Source: Cudoniella acicularis
Taxonomy: Eukaryota > Ascomycota > Leotiomycetes > Helotiales > Helotiaceae
Length of the DNA: 36,327 bases
NCBI GenBank assembly: GCA_013054445.1
Contig: JAAMPI010000473.1
Location: forward strand, 1 to 36,327
Direction: 5' to 3'
The notes beneath the pieces were generated by a model. That model was not told the DNA's origin and did no database searches. It saw only the letters and a program-made list of their open reading frames with translations. Numbering within the stretch: position 1 is the stretch's first letter; the number at the start of each line of letters is the position of its first letter. The position numbers and the translations under genes were made by a program. Shown here piece by piece: positions 1 through 12,439 of the stretch.

Positions 1-2750
1 AAGTTCTTTTAATAAAATCAAAAACTATTAGAATCCCTTAAATAAATCTATTATCCTCGAAATAAGCTATTAAAATTTAAAATTCTCTAAATGTCTTCTT
101 AAGACAATATTAAAATTACTAGTCCCGCTAGTATCGTAAGAGTAAGGTCGTCGGCATTATCCGGTTGTTACGTCGTCACTACTATAAATACCGCCCCGTT
201 TATCCCTAGTAGTATAGCTACTATCCCTTTCCCCTTTACCGTAATATTTAACGGTATATATACCGGTATATTAAGCTAGTTGACCTAGCCAACTAGTAAT
301 TACTTACTAGCTTCTATAACGAATAGTATCTACGTCGGATCCTATTTAAACTCTCGAAGGGATGACTTAGTAGAGTTAGTTATAATTAGGTCCGAAACAT
401 TTAGGGCAGGTAGTATAGGCAATAGAATCTTAATATAGTAAGATCTAGAGACGATAAATAAAAGGGCGAGGTTATATACCTAAATTTTACTAATACCGGT
501 ATTAAAAGGTGTCGGATTAGGTGCTTTCCCTTCGAGATGCCGGAAGAAAGTATCTTAACGGGCCTTAATAGTAAGTATCGATAATACCGATTATATAAGT
601 AGTAGATCTATAACCGCGAGACCTTAGGCAAGACCGATAATTACGCCGATACTAACGGAGGTAATTATATTAGTAATCTCGAAAAATTCTTTAGTAGAGT
701 TAACTAGGAAAGAGTAGTTATAAGGGGGGATAGGAGCTACGCTATAGGTTTTAAGTAGATTAATAATAGTGGTAACGTGAACCTCTTCTTATTATAAGGG
801 AGGTCGGGTTAGTACTTATAGGTTTAGGAGCGAGGTAACTTATAGTAGTAACACCGGTAACAACCTTAATAGTGTCGTTCGGGTACCTATCTATACTCTA
901 CTCTATAATATTAGTCAAACTAGTCTAAAAGAATAACGCTTCTAAGTTTTCGAAAAACAGGGCCAGTTAGAAACCCTTAACTATACTTGTTAATATCGAT
1001 AATAGTTTACTAATATTAGGCAAGCTACCTCCTACTACGTCTATAGTCTCGTTATAAAGCGGTACTACGGCGACAAAGCTCCCTATAGTAATAGCAGATA
1101 CGTAAAAAAGACCGCCTATAATAACGAGAGAGTATATATCTATGTTTAGAAGAGATAAGAATAAACTAGAATAGAAGGAGTTAGTGATAATAAAAGTTTG
1201 TTAATAGCTTCCTTTAAGCTGATTTAATACTCGTAAGATAGGATCTCGTTTCTAACCCTTTACGTAAATCATTCTTAATAGCTACTAATAATAGAAGCGG
1301 TGCCGGTTTCGGATCCGAATAAATCTAATTTAAGAGTATAACTAGATATACTATAAAAGGTATAGCTCTTTTATAAATAACATAATAAGACGATCTACTA
1401 CGGAAACCTTAAGGCTACGATATCTAATTCTAGCCCTAGTTGTCCTCTCTATCTTATACTATAGCGCTTATCTTATAGCTAAACCTAAAGAGGCGTTCTA
1501 TAAGTATAAGACTTATCTAATATATAAAATATATTAGCTCGTAAAAAAGTTATAAAAACTATTACTTAAACGCTTTATTACTCCGCTCTAAAATATATAC
1601 TAACAAGTAGCTACCTTCTACTCTATTATTATAAGTAATATGTTTTTAGGATATAGAATAATAGTAGTAGGGCCGAGGAGATCTAATAGTAGGCCGAGGG
1701 TAAAAGGGCTCTATAGCGTCGGTATAGAGGTTTAGAAGCCGAAATAGATGTCTCGTCGGAAGACATTAAACGTAGTATCTAGTAATCATTCTTCTTACGA
1801 CGAGGTTCTTCTAAGCTATATATTAGGCGAGGGTAGATTCGAAGATTATATGCCCGGGATTGTCGTATTATATCCGGGTGAATTACTAAAACGATACTAA
1901 GAAAGAAGATCCCGTAAAAGACGATCCTATACTCTATCGCCGGAATCTATAATAAAAGAAGAGTATTATAAAGACAGTAGGACTACGAATAAAGAATAAA
2001 GTTAGCCTACTCTCGTAGTAGATATAGGTAGCTATAAAGGAGGCTAAGTAGGTTTGTCCGAGAGTTTCTAGTCAGGGTAAAAGCTATTACTCGTTATAGA
2101 GATTATTTAAAACAATATTTCCTATTATCTAGTCATTTTATCTAGTTATTTTATCAAGTTGATTATATCCGATAGGGTCGGTCAGACAATTAAAGGGCTT
2201 CCGCCGGGGGAAGGGAAACAGCTGTTCGGTTTAAAGTCCGAATAAAGGGCGTGCGCTACGAATTACGATTTAGGACTAACTTTATAGTCACTAAGCCTTA
2301 AAATTCTTAAGTCTATTTATATATCTATCTTCGTGACCGTAAAGTAGCAGGCCTAATTAAGGTAAAAGGTTCTCTACTTAAGGACTACGGGAATTTAGAT
2401 AAAAGTATACTTTAAAGTACCCGAATAGGAGATTCTAAATCCTATAACTCACTTTTCTAACGCCTAGAAGGAATAGATTCCTAGAAGTAAATATATACTT
2501 TACTTATATAATCATAATTCCTAGTTTCTAATATATAATCCTGTCTTCCTATCGGACTCCCTCTACCTTTACCCGTCCTTACTCTATTATTAATACCTAG
2601 CGAGTAATATTTATATCATATTTATTTATCGTAAATAATAACCCTAATACCCCGATCCGGATATAATAAAAGAATATATAATATTTAGCTCTAGCCCCTT
2701 AGTGATCTAGACGGGCTTTTAATCCTCCGCTTACTTATAATCGCTCGCCC
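1..2750. other. RIP-degraded sequence with no recognised relic
   Basis: No intact reading frame is present. Between about 120 and 480 the plus strand gives fairly long readable stretches when TAG and TAA are read through, but I could not match them to a family and the opposite strand is about equally readable. The composition suggests former coding or transposon DNA. I see no RNA gene, promoter or repeat array in it. Confidence 0.6.
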
Positions 2751-2759
2751 TCTATTCCC

Positions 2760-3840
2760 GAACTACTGATGTTACGGTTGTGCTAATCCGGGACTTGAGA
2801 GCGATAAAGCGTAGGCGCCTAGAATAGGCACGACATCGTAGGTCTGCTCGCCGGGTACGGCGGATACGTGCTCTATCCTTCTCTCGACAGGTAGAGAAGG
2901 TGCTCTCTCGAAGCTGTTTAGAGCGACCTTAGGTATAGCGGATTAGATCTTGATAGGAGGAGGTTAGAGGGCAAACGACTTAGTGTTAAGAGCCGAGTTT
3001 GATTTGGCTTTAACGAACTAGGCGCTAGCGAATCCTTCTTCGGCGTCTAGGCCGTTGTTATAGACGGAAGGAGGGAAGCGTAGGGACTTAGTATATATAG
3101 AGTAGGATAGAGACATAGGATCGAAGCCGGGTAGGTTCGGTGCGGATTGAAAGCGGAGTTAGGCGAGGTAGAGGTCAGAACGGGCGCGGTCTCGGATATC
3201 TATAGACTTGCGTAGGCGTTGTTTAGAGTAGTATCTATAGAACACTATGCCGTATAGGATGACCGTGATATATTCTAGGACAATTTCGATAAGGCAGTAA
3301 ACTAAGGACTAATTCTATAACGTTTGTTAGTTAGGTTCGGAGGGTGTTTAAGGGATAGCTTACCTATATTTTATAAACTAGTATATAATCTACTTCTTCT
3401 TAGAACAGGTCCCTTCTATTATTATCAACGCATGACTAGCCCTATATGTCCTTACCGTAGCCAGAATTCTTAGACTATTAAAGAATAGTAGCCGTAATAG
3501 TCTATATAACGATACTAAAAATAAAGAATCCTATCGCGAAGAGCGTAGAATAGACAGTAACCTTCTCTGCCTTCCTATGACCCCTTTTCTAGTAATTCTA
3601 GAAAATTAATAAACAAAATACTAATAAGATATATATAATTATTAAGACAGTAATTTATAGCTATATCTTCTACCCTTAAGCCTAAGGTAGGAAGTTGTTT
3701 CGTAGCGCTAAATGTTTTGTTACGTTAAAGATCGTAAAGGTTATTAAAAGTATAATAAGAACGATAAGGCTATAGCTAAAATTTATATCTCGTAGAACAA
3801 ACTTCGTTATCCGGACTCTAGTTTTAATTTTCTATAATAT
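2760..3840 (-). pseudogene. RIP-killed relic of a four-helix fungal membrane protein
   Basis: Reading the minus strand through TAG/TAA gives a continuous protein with hydrophobic segments (FFIFSIVIWTITATIL near 3,500; EYITVILYGIVFYRYYSKQR near 3,250). A basic tail follows, with the stretch RARSDLYLAQLRFQSAPN near 3,150, then a Pro/Ser-rich tail. Between the coding blocks lies a preserved 49-nt intron (3,315-3,363; GTAAGC donor, CTAAC branch site, TATAG acceptor), so this was a spliced host gene, not a retrocopy. Stops fall where Trp or Gln is expected. From memory this matches a conserved uncharacterised Pezizomycotina family of four-helix membrane proteins with a long cytoplasmic tail; no function is known to me. 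The same frame stays readable to about 4,040, so the N-terminus may lie further right. The exact ends are uncertain. Confidence 0.65.
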
Positions 3841-4989
3841 TGTTAGCTACTTTTATAAAGTGTGGCTAGTGTCTATACTTGCTAAATCTTTGGCTTGTTC
3901 CTTCTTAGTCCCCTGTTTATACTTCTCTAATAGTTATTCTTCTCGGAACGTCGGGCTTAATAGGTTGTCTATTTTCCGCTCGGGTATACCTAGTACTCTT
4001 ATAGTACTCTTTAATAGAGCGGCGAAGCTAATATCTGACGGCTATGCTTACGCTATATAGGATTGTGTCTTCTAAGAAGGAGGGTCCGCGAAAGGAGATC
4101 GGTAGTCCTTATTGGCCTTATTAGGAGAGTATATAGAGGTTGCCTCTACGAACCTTAGAGTATAGGGAACTTTGATTAAAGTTTCTAAGGACGAGGTCGA
4201 GTCTTTTCGTTCTCTAGTCAAAGGCGTAGGGCGTTTCTTTTCGTTGTTTGCTATATAACTTGTTAGCTTATTCTATAGTCTATTTTATGCCTGACGACCT
4301 ACTAGACATTATACTATAGGCAAGACAGATACGATAGAAGGAAGGACAGGACTAGAAGTCTACTAGTAGGTTTAAGGACGACGATAAGTCGGCGACAGAA
4401 ATATAAAGGCTTAAAATCAAAGACGAGGAAGGGCAAAATTATAGATAGAGACTAGCTATCGAAGAGAAATAAGATAAGTCCTCGACAAGTAGGAAGGTCA
4501 GCGGTTTTATAGAAGCGCCCGGCCTAAAAATAGTAGCTAATTTAAGACGTTGTTTAAGGCTCCTATCTAAAATTAGTAAAGAAGCGGGAGGCGGCGAGGA
4601 CTGCTAATGATCAATTTTAGGTCCCGTAATCACGCCACTCGTCTATAAAGCGCTAGGACCAATTTGAGCTCCCTATCGCCACGTAAGCTACGTACGGGGC
4701 TTACGGGTTTGATATCACTTTATAAGCTAAGATCACCTACTAGTATAGATTGTCCCCCGTTAGAGGACGAGATAGGGAATAAGATTAAGACCTAGAATAT
4801 ATTTTACTTTGATCAGAAGAAAGCTATATTAGCGGCATCCCGTGCCTTCCGCGCTATAGTTATACTAAGATACTATTATAATATAAGGTAATAAAAGGAA
4901 ATTTTTAAGTATTCTAAAGAGAGTATAAGAAGTATAAAACTAAGCCCTACTCTATTCTGCCTATCAATTTGTTAAGGTTGACCTTCGCT

Positions 4990-5640
4990 AGTTCTATAGA
5001 TATTATATTCTCTATTTACTATCTACGCCGACCGTTTTGATCGTGCCCGTATTTAGGAGCACGCCTTCTATCACGATTACTTTATTAGAGACGATCTCTT
5101 CGACCTCTTTATATAAAATCCTTAAGACTATAGCTCTAGGTATCTTATTATTGTCTTTAAAACCGAAGATCTGATCAATTTGATCAACTTTATAATATAG
5201 CCCTAATTCTATATAGTACTCGATATAAAGAGTCAATAGCCTTATTAATAGTCCGTAGTCTATAAACAGCCTATACTTGTGTTTGACTCTAATAAGAAGA
5301 GCGCTAAGAGATCCGTAAAGTCCTCTTCCTATAACCCTCCCTTACTAGTCTCTCTCGCCGTCTTTAATGTTATCGTACTTGATATAAGCGACCTTAAACT
5401 TCGTCTTAGTTTCCGGATATAGTAAGGAGGGGTAGGGTAGCCAAACTTTTACGCTCTCGTATGTCTTTACTATTATCGCTAGGTCGAACTTTACTTGTTC
5501 GCGGGCTTATTACGTCAAATCGTAAAAAGGAGGATAGGTAGTAGTTAAAATTTCCTTTTCTACTAACTCTAGAAACCCTATAGTCGGAAGTAGTTACGAC
5601 GGCGATAGAGAGGGTATTTTAGTTCGTATATATAAATACT
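4990..5640 (-). pseudogene. RIP-degraded relic of an unrecognised coding gene
   Basis: One minus-strand frame is readable across about 650 bases with few stops, all TAG or TAA. It includes an uninterrupted stretch of 74 codons (5,012-5,236) and segments such as ESVKVWLPYPSLLYP and GRGLYGSLSALLIRVKHKYR. The composition (mixed charged and hydrophobic, no low complexity) looks like a globular protein. I do not recognise the family. Neighbouring relics are host-type genes, so this is more likely a host gene than a transposon, but that is inference. The 74-codon stretch is not an intact gene: the frame continues on both sides through stop codons. Confidence 0.45.
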
Positions 5641-6299
5641 CGTAAGAGATTAAAAGTCTGGCCTCTAAAATTATTTATCGATCTAAATTCTTAAAAATAT
5701 AAGAAACTAGGGCAAGAAATGTTCTTTATAGTATTTAGTTATATACCTAGATCTACTAGAGCTAATCAAGAGTTAGTAGAAGCCAAACGTGATCCTAACA
5801 CCTCTTAGCGTTAGAGGCCCGGTTAGCTACTATATAGCGGCATCCTCGCTGTCTAGAACTAGGCGAAAATATAGTAAAGCCAGGGTATAGAGACATAGAT
5901 ATATAGTAGGAATAAGCCCTACCGGTTATATAGCCGAAGAATTTAGAGTTATATAATATAGCTATAATTTAAGTATAAGATAAGGTCATTATCTATCGGC
6001 TCTTTAAAGATCACGGAACTAGCGTACCGAGTATCGGACCTCTAGTGCCTCTCGCTGCCCCTCGCTAAGCTCTATACTATTCTATTTCCGGAGAGAACAT
6101 TCGTTTAGGCGTTCGGCTACTATTATTAGCTCCTAGCCCTTAGTACTAGCTCCCTCTACTTGTTCTTTATTTTAACCTCTATAAACCCTATTTGTTTTTA
6201 ATCTATAGTTTACTTTACTTTAGCCTCCTAACTTACTTGTCACTATCTTTAATCTTTTAACAAGTTTTTAGCCTCTTATTTAAATCTATATAGAAAAGA

Positions 6300-8072
6300 T
6301 AGCTCTAAAAGTCGAGTAAACTGATACCGCGGGGGACGCTACCGGAAATATAACCCCTTAACAGTTATCTATCGATATCGAGAAAATCTTATTTCTTGAT
6401 CTTAATACTACTAAAAAGAAAACTATACGATTTAAAAGACTAATCAGTGGTTAGGTATAGGCGTTAGTCTGTGTTAGTCTCTTCCTAGGATCTCTTCTCT
6501 ATAATAAGTTCTTTTAAAGTAGCCTATGTTTCCTAAATTAATTATAAACTTTTAGGGCTAGATACTATAATTACTACCGATATATAAGGGCCTATTCTCT
6601 AATCTCTAGGAGAAATCGAGAAGTTAGCTTAGGTCGGTATTAGATTTCCTATAAGATCTGTCGCTGCGATTCTACTTATCGGATAGTGTTATACTCTCTT
6701 TAAGATCAAATACCTTATGATTAGTAGTGTTCTCCTCTTTGAGATCGGTAGCGCGGTTTATAGTATAACACCTATTATAAATACTATAATTGTCGGTAGA
6801 GTTATTACTAGTTTAGGCGGTATAGGTATATATCTCGGGTAAGATTATATTCCCTCCCTAGTTTATCGCGACGCGTGTCTAACCTTCGTTAGTGCCTTGA
6901 CATATAACTCCGTCTTCACGAGTATAAAAGAACGTCCTATTTATAATATAGTAATCGGTTTATACTAAGGAACAGGAGCAATTCTCGGACCCGTCATCGG
7001 CGGAGGCTTCGTAGAAAGTAAAGCCATATAGAGATAGGCCTTTTATATTAACCTTCTATTAGCTGCTTTAGTTACGCTAGTATATATCTTCTTCTTTCTA
7101 AGATATAATAGTAAGCCCGACGTCTCTAGTTCTATAAAGTTAAAACAGATAGATTAGGTTAGAGTCTTCCTTAATACTAGCACTTAGACCCTCTTTTAGG
7201 TCGTATATACCTTCTCGGGATCTATATAGAAATAGAAGTCCGCTAGACTAATTGCTCTCTAGGTCGTCTTCGGAGTCTTTCTTTTCGCCTATATCTTTTA
7301 ACAAGTTTACTATATCTTTACGACTGCCGAAAGACGACTGTTCCCCGTTTAGATCCTAAAAAGCAGAACTATCGTTCTTCTTTATATTACTTATACCGTA
7401 GCTACTACCGGTATATTCGTTTCTATCTATTATATCCTTTTCTTCTTCTAATTCACGAGAGGTGACTTAGCGATTAAAGTAGTAATCCGCCTTCTACTAT
7501 TTATCTATATTATAATCTTTTTCGTTATACTCGTAAGTGGTCTGCTTCTAGTACTCGGACGATATATGCCTATCTATATCATTACCGGTGTCTTTATAAC
7601 AATTAGAGGGGTACTTATACACACCGTTAATACTAGCACTAATACCGGCGTAGTCTATAGCTACGAAGTCCTAGTAGCGATCGGAGCTAGCCTTTTATTA
7701 TAAGTTGCTTACTTAGTAGCTATTATAAAGGTTAAGCCAGAGGAGGTCTTCGGCGCTACCGGCGTTATAAACGTCTTATAAATCGGAAGCGCTACTATCG
7801 TACTCTCTCTCGCGAATATCATTTTCTAGAACGTAGGGTTTATTAAGTTAAGGGATGCTCTTATAGGACGAAGTTTTAGTGCTAAGGAGCTTAGAGGCGC
7901 TCTTACGGGTACGAAGTCTACGATTCTTACTAGTAATGATCTAAATGTCTAGAAGTTGGCGATAGATGCTATTATAGATACTATAGGCCTGATTTGGATC
8001 CTGGTTATTGTTATAGGTGCTATTAGCATTGTTAGTAGTGCTTTTATAAAGCGGGAGAAGTTGGCTCTTTAG
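6300..8072 (+). pseudogene. RIP-killed MFS drug transporter relic (DHA2-like, 14 helices)
   Basis: Reading through TAG/TAA recovers most of a major facilitator superfamily transporter of the fungal multidrug/toxin efflux type. Landmarks are the segment SLGEIEKLA followed by a Trp-to-stop near 6,600, the motif GTGAILGPVIGGGF near 6,980 (typical of the fifth helix in drug:H+ antiporters), many later hydrophobic segments, and a C-terminus ending IKREKLAL then TAG at 8,070-8,072. The N-terminal helix (ALVCVSLFLGSLLYN, about 6,450) seems to be separated from the rest by a possible intron ending near 6,553. Nearly every Trp codon is now TAG, and no frameshift is evident from 6,560 to the end. Export of small hydrophobic molecules across the plasma membrane is inferred from the family. 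The copy is dead. Confidence 0.8.
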
Positions 8073-8439
8073 TAGAGGAAAGACTATAATAGAAATAGAG
8101 ATAGTATACGATAGTATAAAAGAAAGGTTAGATTTTTTTTAAAAGGGATAGAGTAATAATAGCCGTAAACACATCTTAAAAAGCTTACTTAGAAACATAA
8201 TATAAGATCTATAACGAGATTACTCGCTGGTATATTCGAATTTAGTATTAATAGATTTATTCGTTTATTTAATATTATTTTATTTAGGTTAAGTATAAGT
8301 AGCCGAGGCTAGAAAGAGCTGTTTTAATTAGAGTAAAATTAGAATTCCTCTATAAGGGTAAAAATTACGATATAATACCTTTATATTCCTAAATAATATA
8401 ATAGGAAAACCCCTGGCCGAATAAACCGAATACTAGAAA

Positions 8440-9110
8440 GTAGACGTAAAGGTATAGCTAAAAGGTAATAGGCCACTTTCACGGTAGTGCGTACGCTCTT
8501 TATAAATCCGTAGGCTAAGCTCCGGCATTTCTATATCTCTAAGTTCCTATATTCTTCCTTTATTAATGATGTTTAAGACCAGATTACTCTATAGTAGCTA
8601 GTATCTTAGCGCTAATATTAATACGCTCTATTTAGGATTTCCTATTATATATCTTATTATAAACGCGTGGTAACTTTCTATTAAGGAAGCCGGTATTATT
8701 AAAAAGAGTTTCTCTAGCTTTAGAAATTAGTATAAAAGGCGAATAATCTATTCCTTATCTTCCTACTTTACTACTACTCGTGTGATAGCCTTAAATAGTT
8801 CAAATAGGGAAGGATCAGGCCTAGTATCAGGAGCGAGCGTGTCGTAAGTAGCGTTAAAGTATTCTACGATTTTTCCGTTATATAAGAGTGGCTAGACTGT
8901 TCTTAGGACTTTAAATCGAGATTCTCGATAAACGAGGAAGTTAGGTAGAAGTTATAAATCGGCTCTAAAGGAAAAGTCTTGACCGTTATACTTAATAGCG
9001 ACCTGACGTAGATATAGGTAATAGACGTACTCCTAGATCCTTAAACGTATTTCTATAGGCAGTAAAGGAAAAAGAGGGAATAGTAATGTTAAAGGTATTA
9101 CGGATATTAT
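8440..9110 (-). pseudogene. RIP-killed 2EXR-domain protein relic
   Basis: The minus strand holds one continuous frame with stops only at expected Trp/Gln sites. It opens with the segment LFPLFPLLPIEIRLRI near 9,085-9,035, a hallmark of the fungal F-box-like 2EXR domain. This is followed by NFLVYRESRFKVLRTV near 8,900, matching the usual conserved 'cRESR' stretch, and later by LPFSYTFTSTF near 8,450. 2EXR proteins form very large fungal families of mostly unknown function. The relic lies tail to tail with the MFS relic, about 370 bases apart. No indel is visible over roughly 220 codons, so transitions alone killed it. The start codon is not identifiable. Confidence 0.65.
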
Positions 9111-9812
9111 TATATAATTTGCCTTAGTCAAATTAGTATTATAAATATAGTAGAAATTCTGATTAAAAGGTAGCGTTAGGCTTATAAATTTAAGCTATAA
9201 AACCTATATATAGAGGGGGCTAGAACGATATCCCTTAGAAATAGAGAATCCTAGAATAATCCTCTCTAAAAATAGCCCTAGATCTAAAAACGGCTTATAC
9301 CGAGTTAGAGTATGTGTTCTTAATTATTATTACCTTTATAACTTAATAGGCGAGTTTAAGTCTCCTTAGTATCTATATTCTTTATATACAGGAATAAAAC
9401 ATCGATCTTACGAGATTCCCGGACTATTTATACTATCTGATAAAAAGATTTAAAAGTCGTAGGTTAGGTAATATACCTAAGACTTAAACAGTTATAGATA
9501 TATAAATTAAACAATATATTAAATGATTATTCGGTCACTTTAGCTCTAATGATCGGGAGACACTTCCTAGAATCATTTCGAAGTCTAGCTTGGCTAGTTT
9601 AATAACACGTATATCTAGCCGTAGTAAAAGGTTAGGCTAGACTTACCGGAAATAAATAGAGCCGAAATATAACACCTAATATTATACGTAGATAACTACT
9701 CTTTCCTTAATTATTAATATAATTTATACTAAAAACTAGGCTATAATCTAATCTAAACTAGTAGGGCACCTCTTATAACATCCTAAAGTACTTACTAAAG
9801 CTCCGTCCTCAC

Positions 9813-10388
9813 CTAAAAGTACTTCTAAGTCCGATTCCGCTTAGCTAGCGCTCTATCACGAGTTGTCTTTATCTTCTCTAAAATCTAGTAGTTATAAACC
9901 AAATATAGTATAGTCATATTTCCGGTATATAAACCAATTACGATAATCGTAATCTTAGTAGTGACGGACTAGTGCCTACCTTAAGCGGTATAGATGTTAA
10001 TAAGGGTAGTAATAAGACCGGTAAGTGAGTAGAGTAGCCTAGGTCTTTAGATTATCTAGTTAGTATTCTGTCTTTTAGGATAATCTTAAGAAACTTATAA
10101 AAATATGTTTCTAACTAGCTAAATAGTATTGTTCCGCTATTTATACTATAACTAGCTTGTCCTAATTGTTCTAAAAAGGTAGTAGGCTCTTACGATCGCT
10201 AGAAGCCCCTTCTTAAGCGTATATTAAATAATCCTTCTACTAGTATTACTTACGAGAGTCTACGAAGTTTTAAGAGAAGTAAAAGTCCTAGGAAATACGA
10301 TATACCCCGCTAGTGTAAGCTATAAGAAAAATACGGCACGGATGTTGTCCTAGGTTAGTACTTGGTTCGCCTCGGTAGACTTGGCCAT
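9813..10388 (-). pseudogene. RIP-killed relic of an integral membrane protein
   Basis: From ATG at 10,388 the minus strand reads as 192 codons in one frame to TAG at 9,813-9,815. It begins MAKSTEANQVLT, then DNIRAVFFLQLTLAGYIVFP (a probable first helix with a nearby Trp-to-stop), and has later helices including TGLITTLINIYTA and VTTKITIIVIGLYT. About a dozen internal TAG/TAA codons sit at expected Trp/Gln positions and there are no frameshifts. It resembles a conserved fungal four-helix protein of unknown function whose first helix carries a WDN-LRAVFFLQLTLAG-like motif; this is from memory only. It is distinct from the membrane-protein relic at 2,760-3,840. Confidence 0.6.
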
Positions 10389-12430
10389 ATAAGGAGTCTC
10401 CGTTATAGATGTTGTCTAAAGATCATGCTCTATTTCTTCCTTAAACTTCTTAAAGGATCTAGGTAGTGTTCTTGTTAGATCAATAGAGGTGGTGCTAGGT
10501 AAGGCACTTATTATAGTTGTTAGCGATCTATTAAGTGTCGAACACGCCTTTTAATACTTCTAGCTAACGCTATTTCAGGAAGGGGCCGGTTTAGGTCCCT
10601 ATATCATTACGTATAAATACCGGCTGGTTTCGTAGAGCCTTATAAGCTAGAAAGTGGCTTCTATGTCTAGTGGTTTACCTGTTATATAAATCAGAGAGAG
10701 AATAAGTCTAATTCCTAAGTATAGTATATTATATTCGCGCGCTAATATATCGATTTTTATATAGAAAAAACTTATACGCCTTTAATTAGTAGAGTAACGG
10801 CGAGATATCGAGAGTCAGTTACTACTAGCTTTTCTTATTATAATAGATATAAACGCCTATATAAACGTCCTTAAAGCTTTAACGGTCTCGTGTTTTTTCC
10901 TCTCGAGGTTTACCTCTATCCCCCTATAGTTATACCTCTCGTCGCTTCTGTTTACCCTACCGGACAATTCTATGTTCTCTTATACCGTAAGCTCCCCTAA
11001 GAAAAAATCTCTTAACCTGACTAGACCCTCGCCCTTTTCTATTTCCTTATAAAAGCGCGGCCTAGCTTTTTTCTCTTTTAAGGGATCGAATTATAAGCTT
11101 TGCCTTTTAGTCTTCCCTTTCTAGACGGATTCTCTCCTTAGTTATCTTTATTATAAAACGTTGTCTACGAGATCTAGGGGAAGTGATCCCGAATACGTGT
11201 TCGGGTATTTGGATTCTCGCTAGTACTATAATAACGATTCTAAGAAGTTTTTATAGTCTAAGGGTAAGGCATGTTGACTAACGTCTGTCCCTACGTCGCG
11301 AGACGCACCCCGTGACGAGACAAACTATAGGTACTTCGGATTTAAGGGCTTATAAATTTACGAAAAAAAATTTAAATCTGTTATTCTTAATTTGGTTATA
11401 TTATATACCTCTCTTTAAACACTCCCTAACTTATTAATTCCGATAATTATCACCGCGTCGTCGTCGCCTATATAAAATTATAAGGGGTCTTATTATAGTA
11501 TAATAGGACCCCTCGCCCGTAATATCCCCTATTAAGCTCTCTTTTCTTCTTAAATATATAGAACGATTAGATATAGATTATTAAGCTATATTATAATANT
11601 AAAAGGTTATTCTTAGTGTTATAGCGGCTAGCGCGTACGATGTCATACACTATTACTATAGAGGCTGATACCTCCTCTAATCAAGCAAGTAAGGATCCTG
11701 GCCACTACGTCGTGGTAATAGTAACCTCGGTAAAATTCTATCGCAAGAAAATCTTTAGCTGCTAGGCGCGTGGCTACGACTTGTGGCTACGCGCCTTGCC
11801 GAAAATTCCCCGTTTCCCGACATCCTCCGATCAGAGGCAAAAGTAGCCCTATACGTAGCCAACAAGTGCTTCTAAAGCGACGCACTTTCGGCTTTTTAAC
11901 TTCCGGCTTTCACTTCCGCTGTTTTATTTCTCCTAAATTGTTTTACGCTCTGCCTTAAACGAACTCGACTTTTAGCTATAGCCTCCCGCTCTTCTTATAA
12001 GATCGCTTACGAATTCGAAGATGACCTTATCAAGAGTCCGTAAGGGTCGAGAGACTGCCGAGTAGAGCTAGGTATTAGCACGTAAGGCGACGATGACTTT
12101 ATAAGGACAGTATCAGTAATAGCTTAGATGACAACGGCGTGGCACGATAGTGATAGCGATAAGAGGCAATACACAAGATATAGAATAAAGGGCATAACGA
12201 TGGCGAGAGTAACAGCGGGTAGAGGTTAGTATAACCGATCTGTGTTTGTTAAAACCTAACGAAGATTAATATTAACTCTAGTATAAGATATAGTAACAAG
12301 TCTCGAAGCTAGCCCGAGCTTGCCTCTACCGAGGATTAGTCTATCGACTCTATTAAAATATCGTATAGCTGTCCCCTCTCCGCTAAAACATCTACGCTAC
12401 TAGAGCTCTCTATTGTTCTAGTACGATCTA
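10389..12430. other. RIP-degraded sequence with a small unmutated island
   Basis: No gene could be recognised in this 2-kb stretch. It contains one undetermined base at 11,599. Around 11,690-11,950 ordinary CA/TG content returns. This island holds the direct repeat GTGGCTACG (11,770-11,778 and 11,783-11,791), flanked by GCGCGT and ACGCGC in inverted orientation, and a near-palindrome CCACTACGTCGTGG near 11,700. It may be a later insertion or the end of a DNA element. A 62-codon open frame there has no support as a gene. Confidence 0.45.
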
Positions 12431-12439
12431 TACTAGCGT

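Noticed and set aside
3860..4060. A 66-codon open frame on the plus strand
   Set aside because: It lies in RIP-mutated DNA. The minus strand of the same bases reads as better coding-like sequence, possibly the upstream part of the membrane-protein relic.
5012..5236. A 74-codon intact gene on the minus strand
   Set aside because: The frame continues on both sides through TAG/TAA as part of a longer relic, so it is a gap between stops and not a gene.
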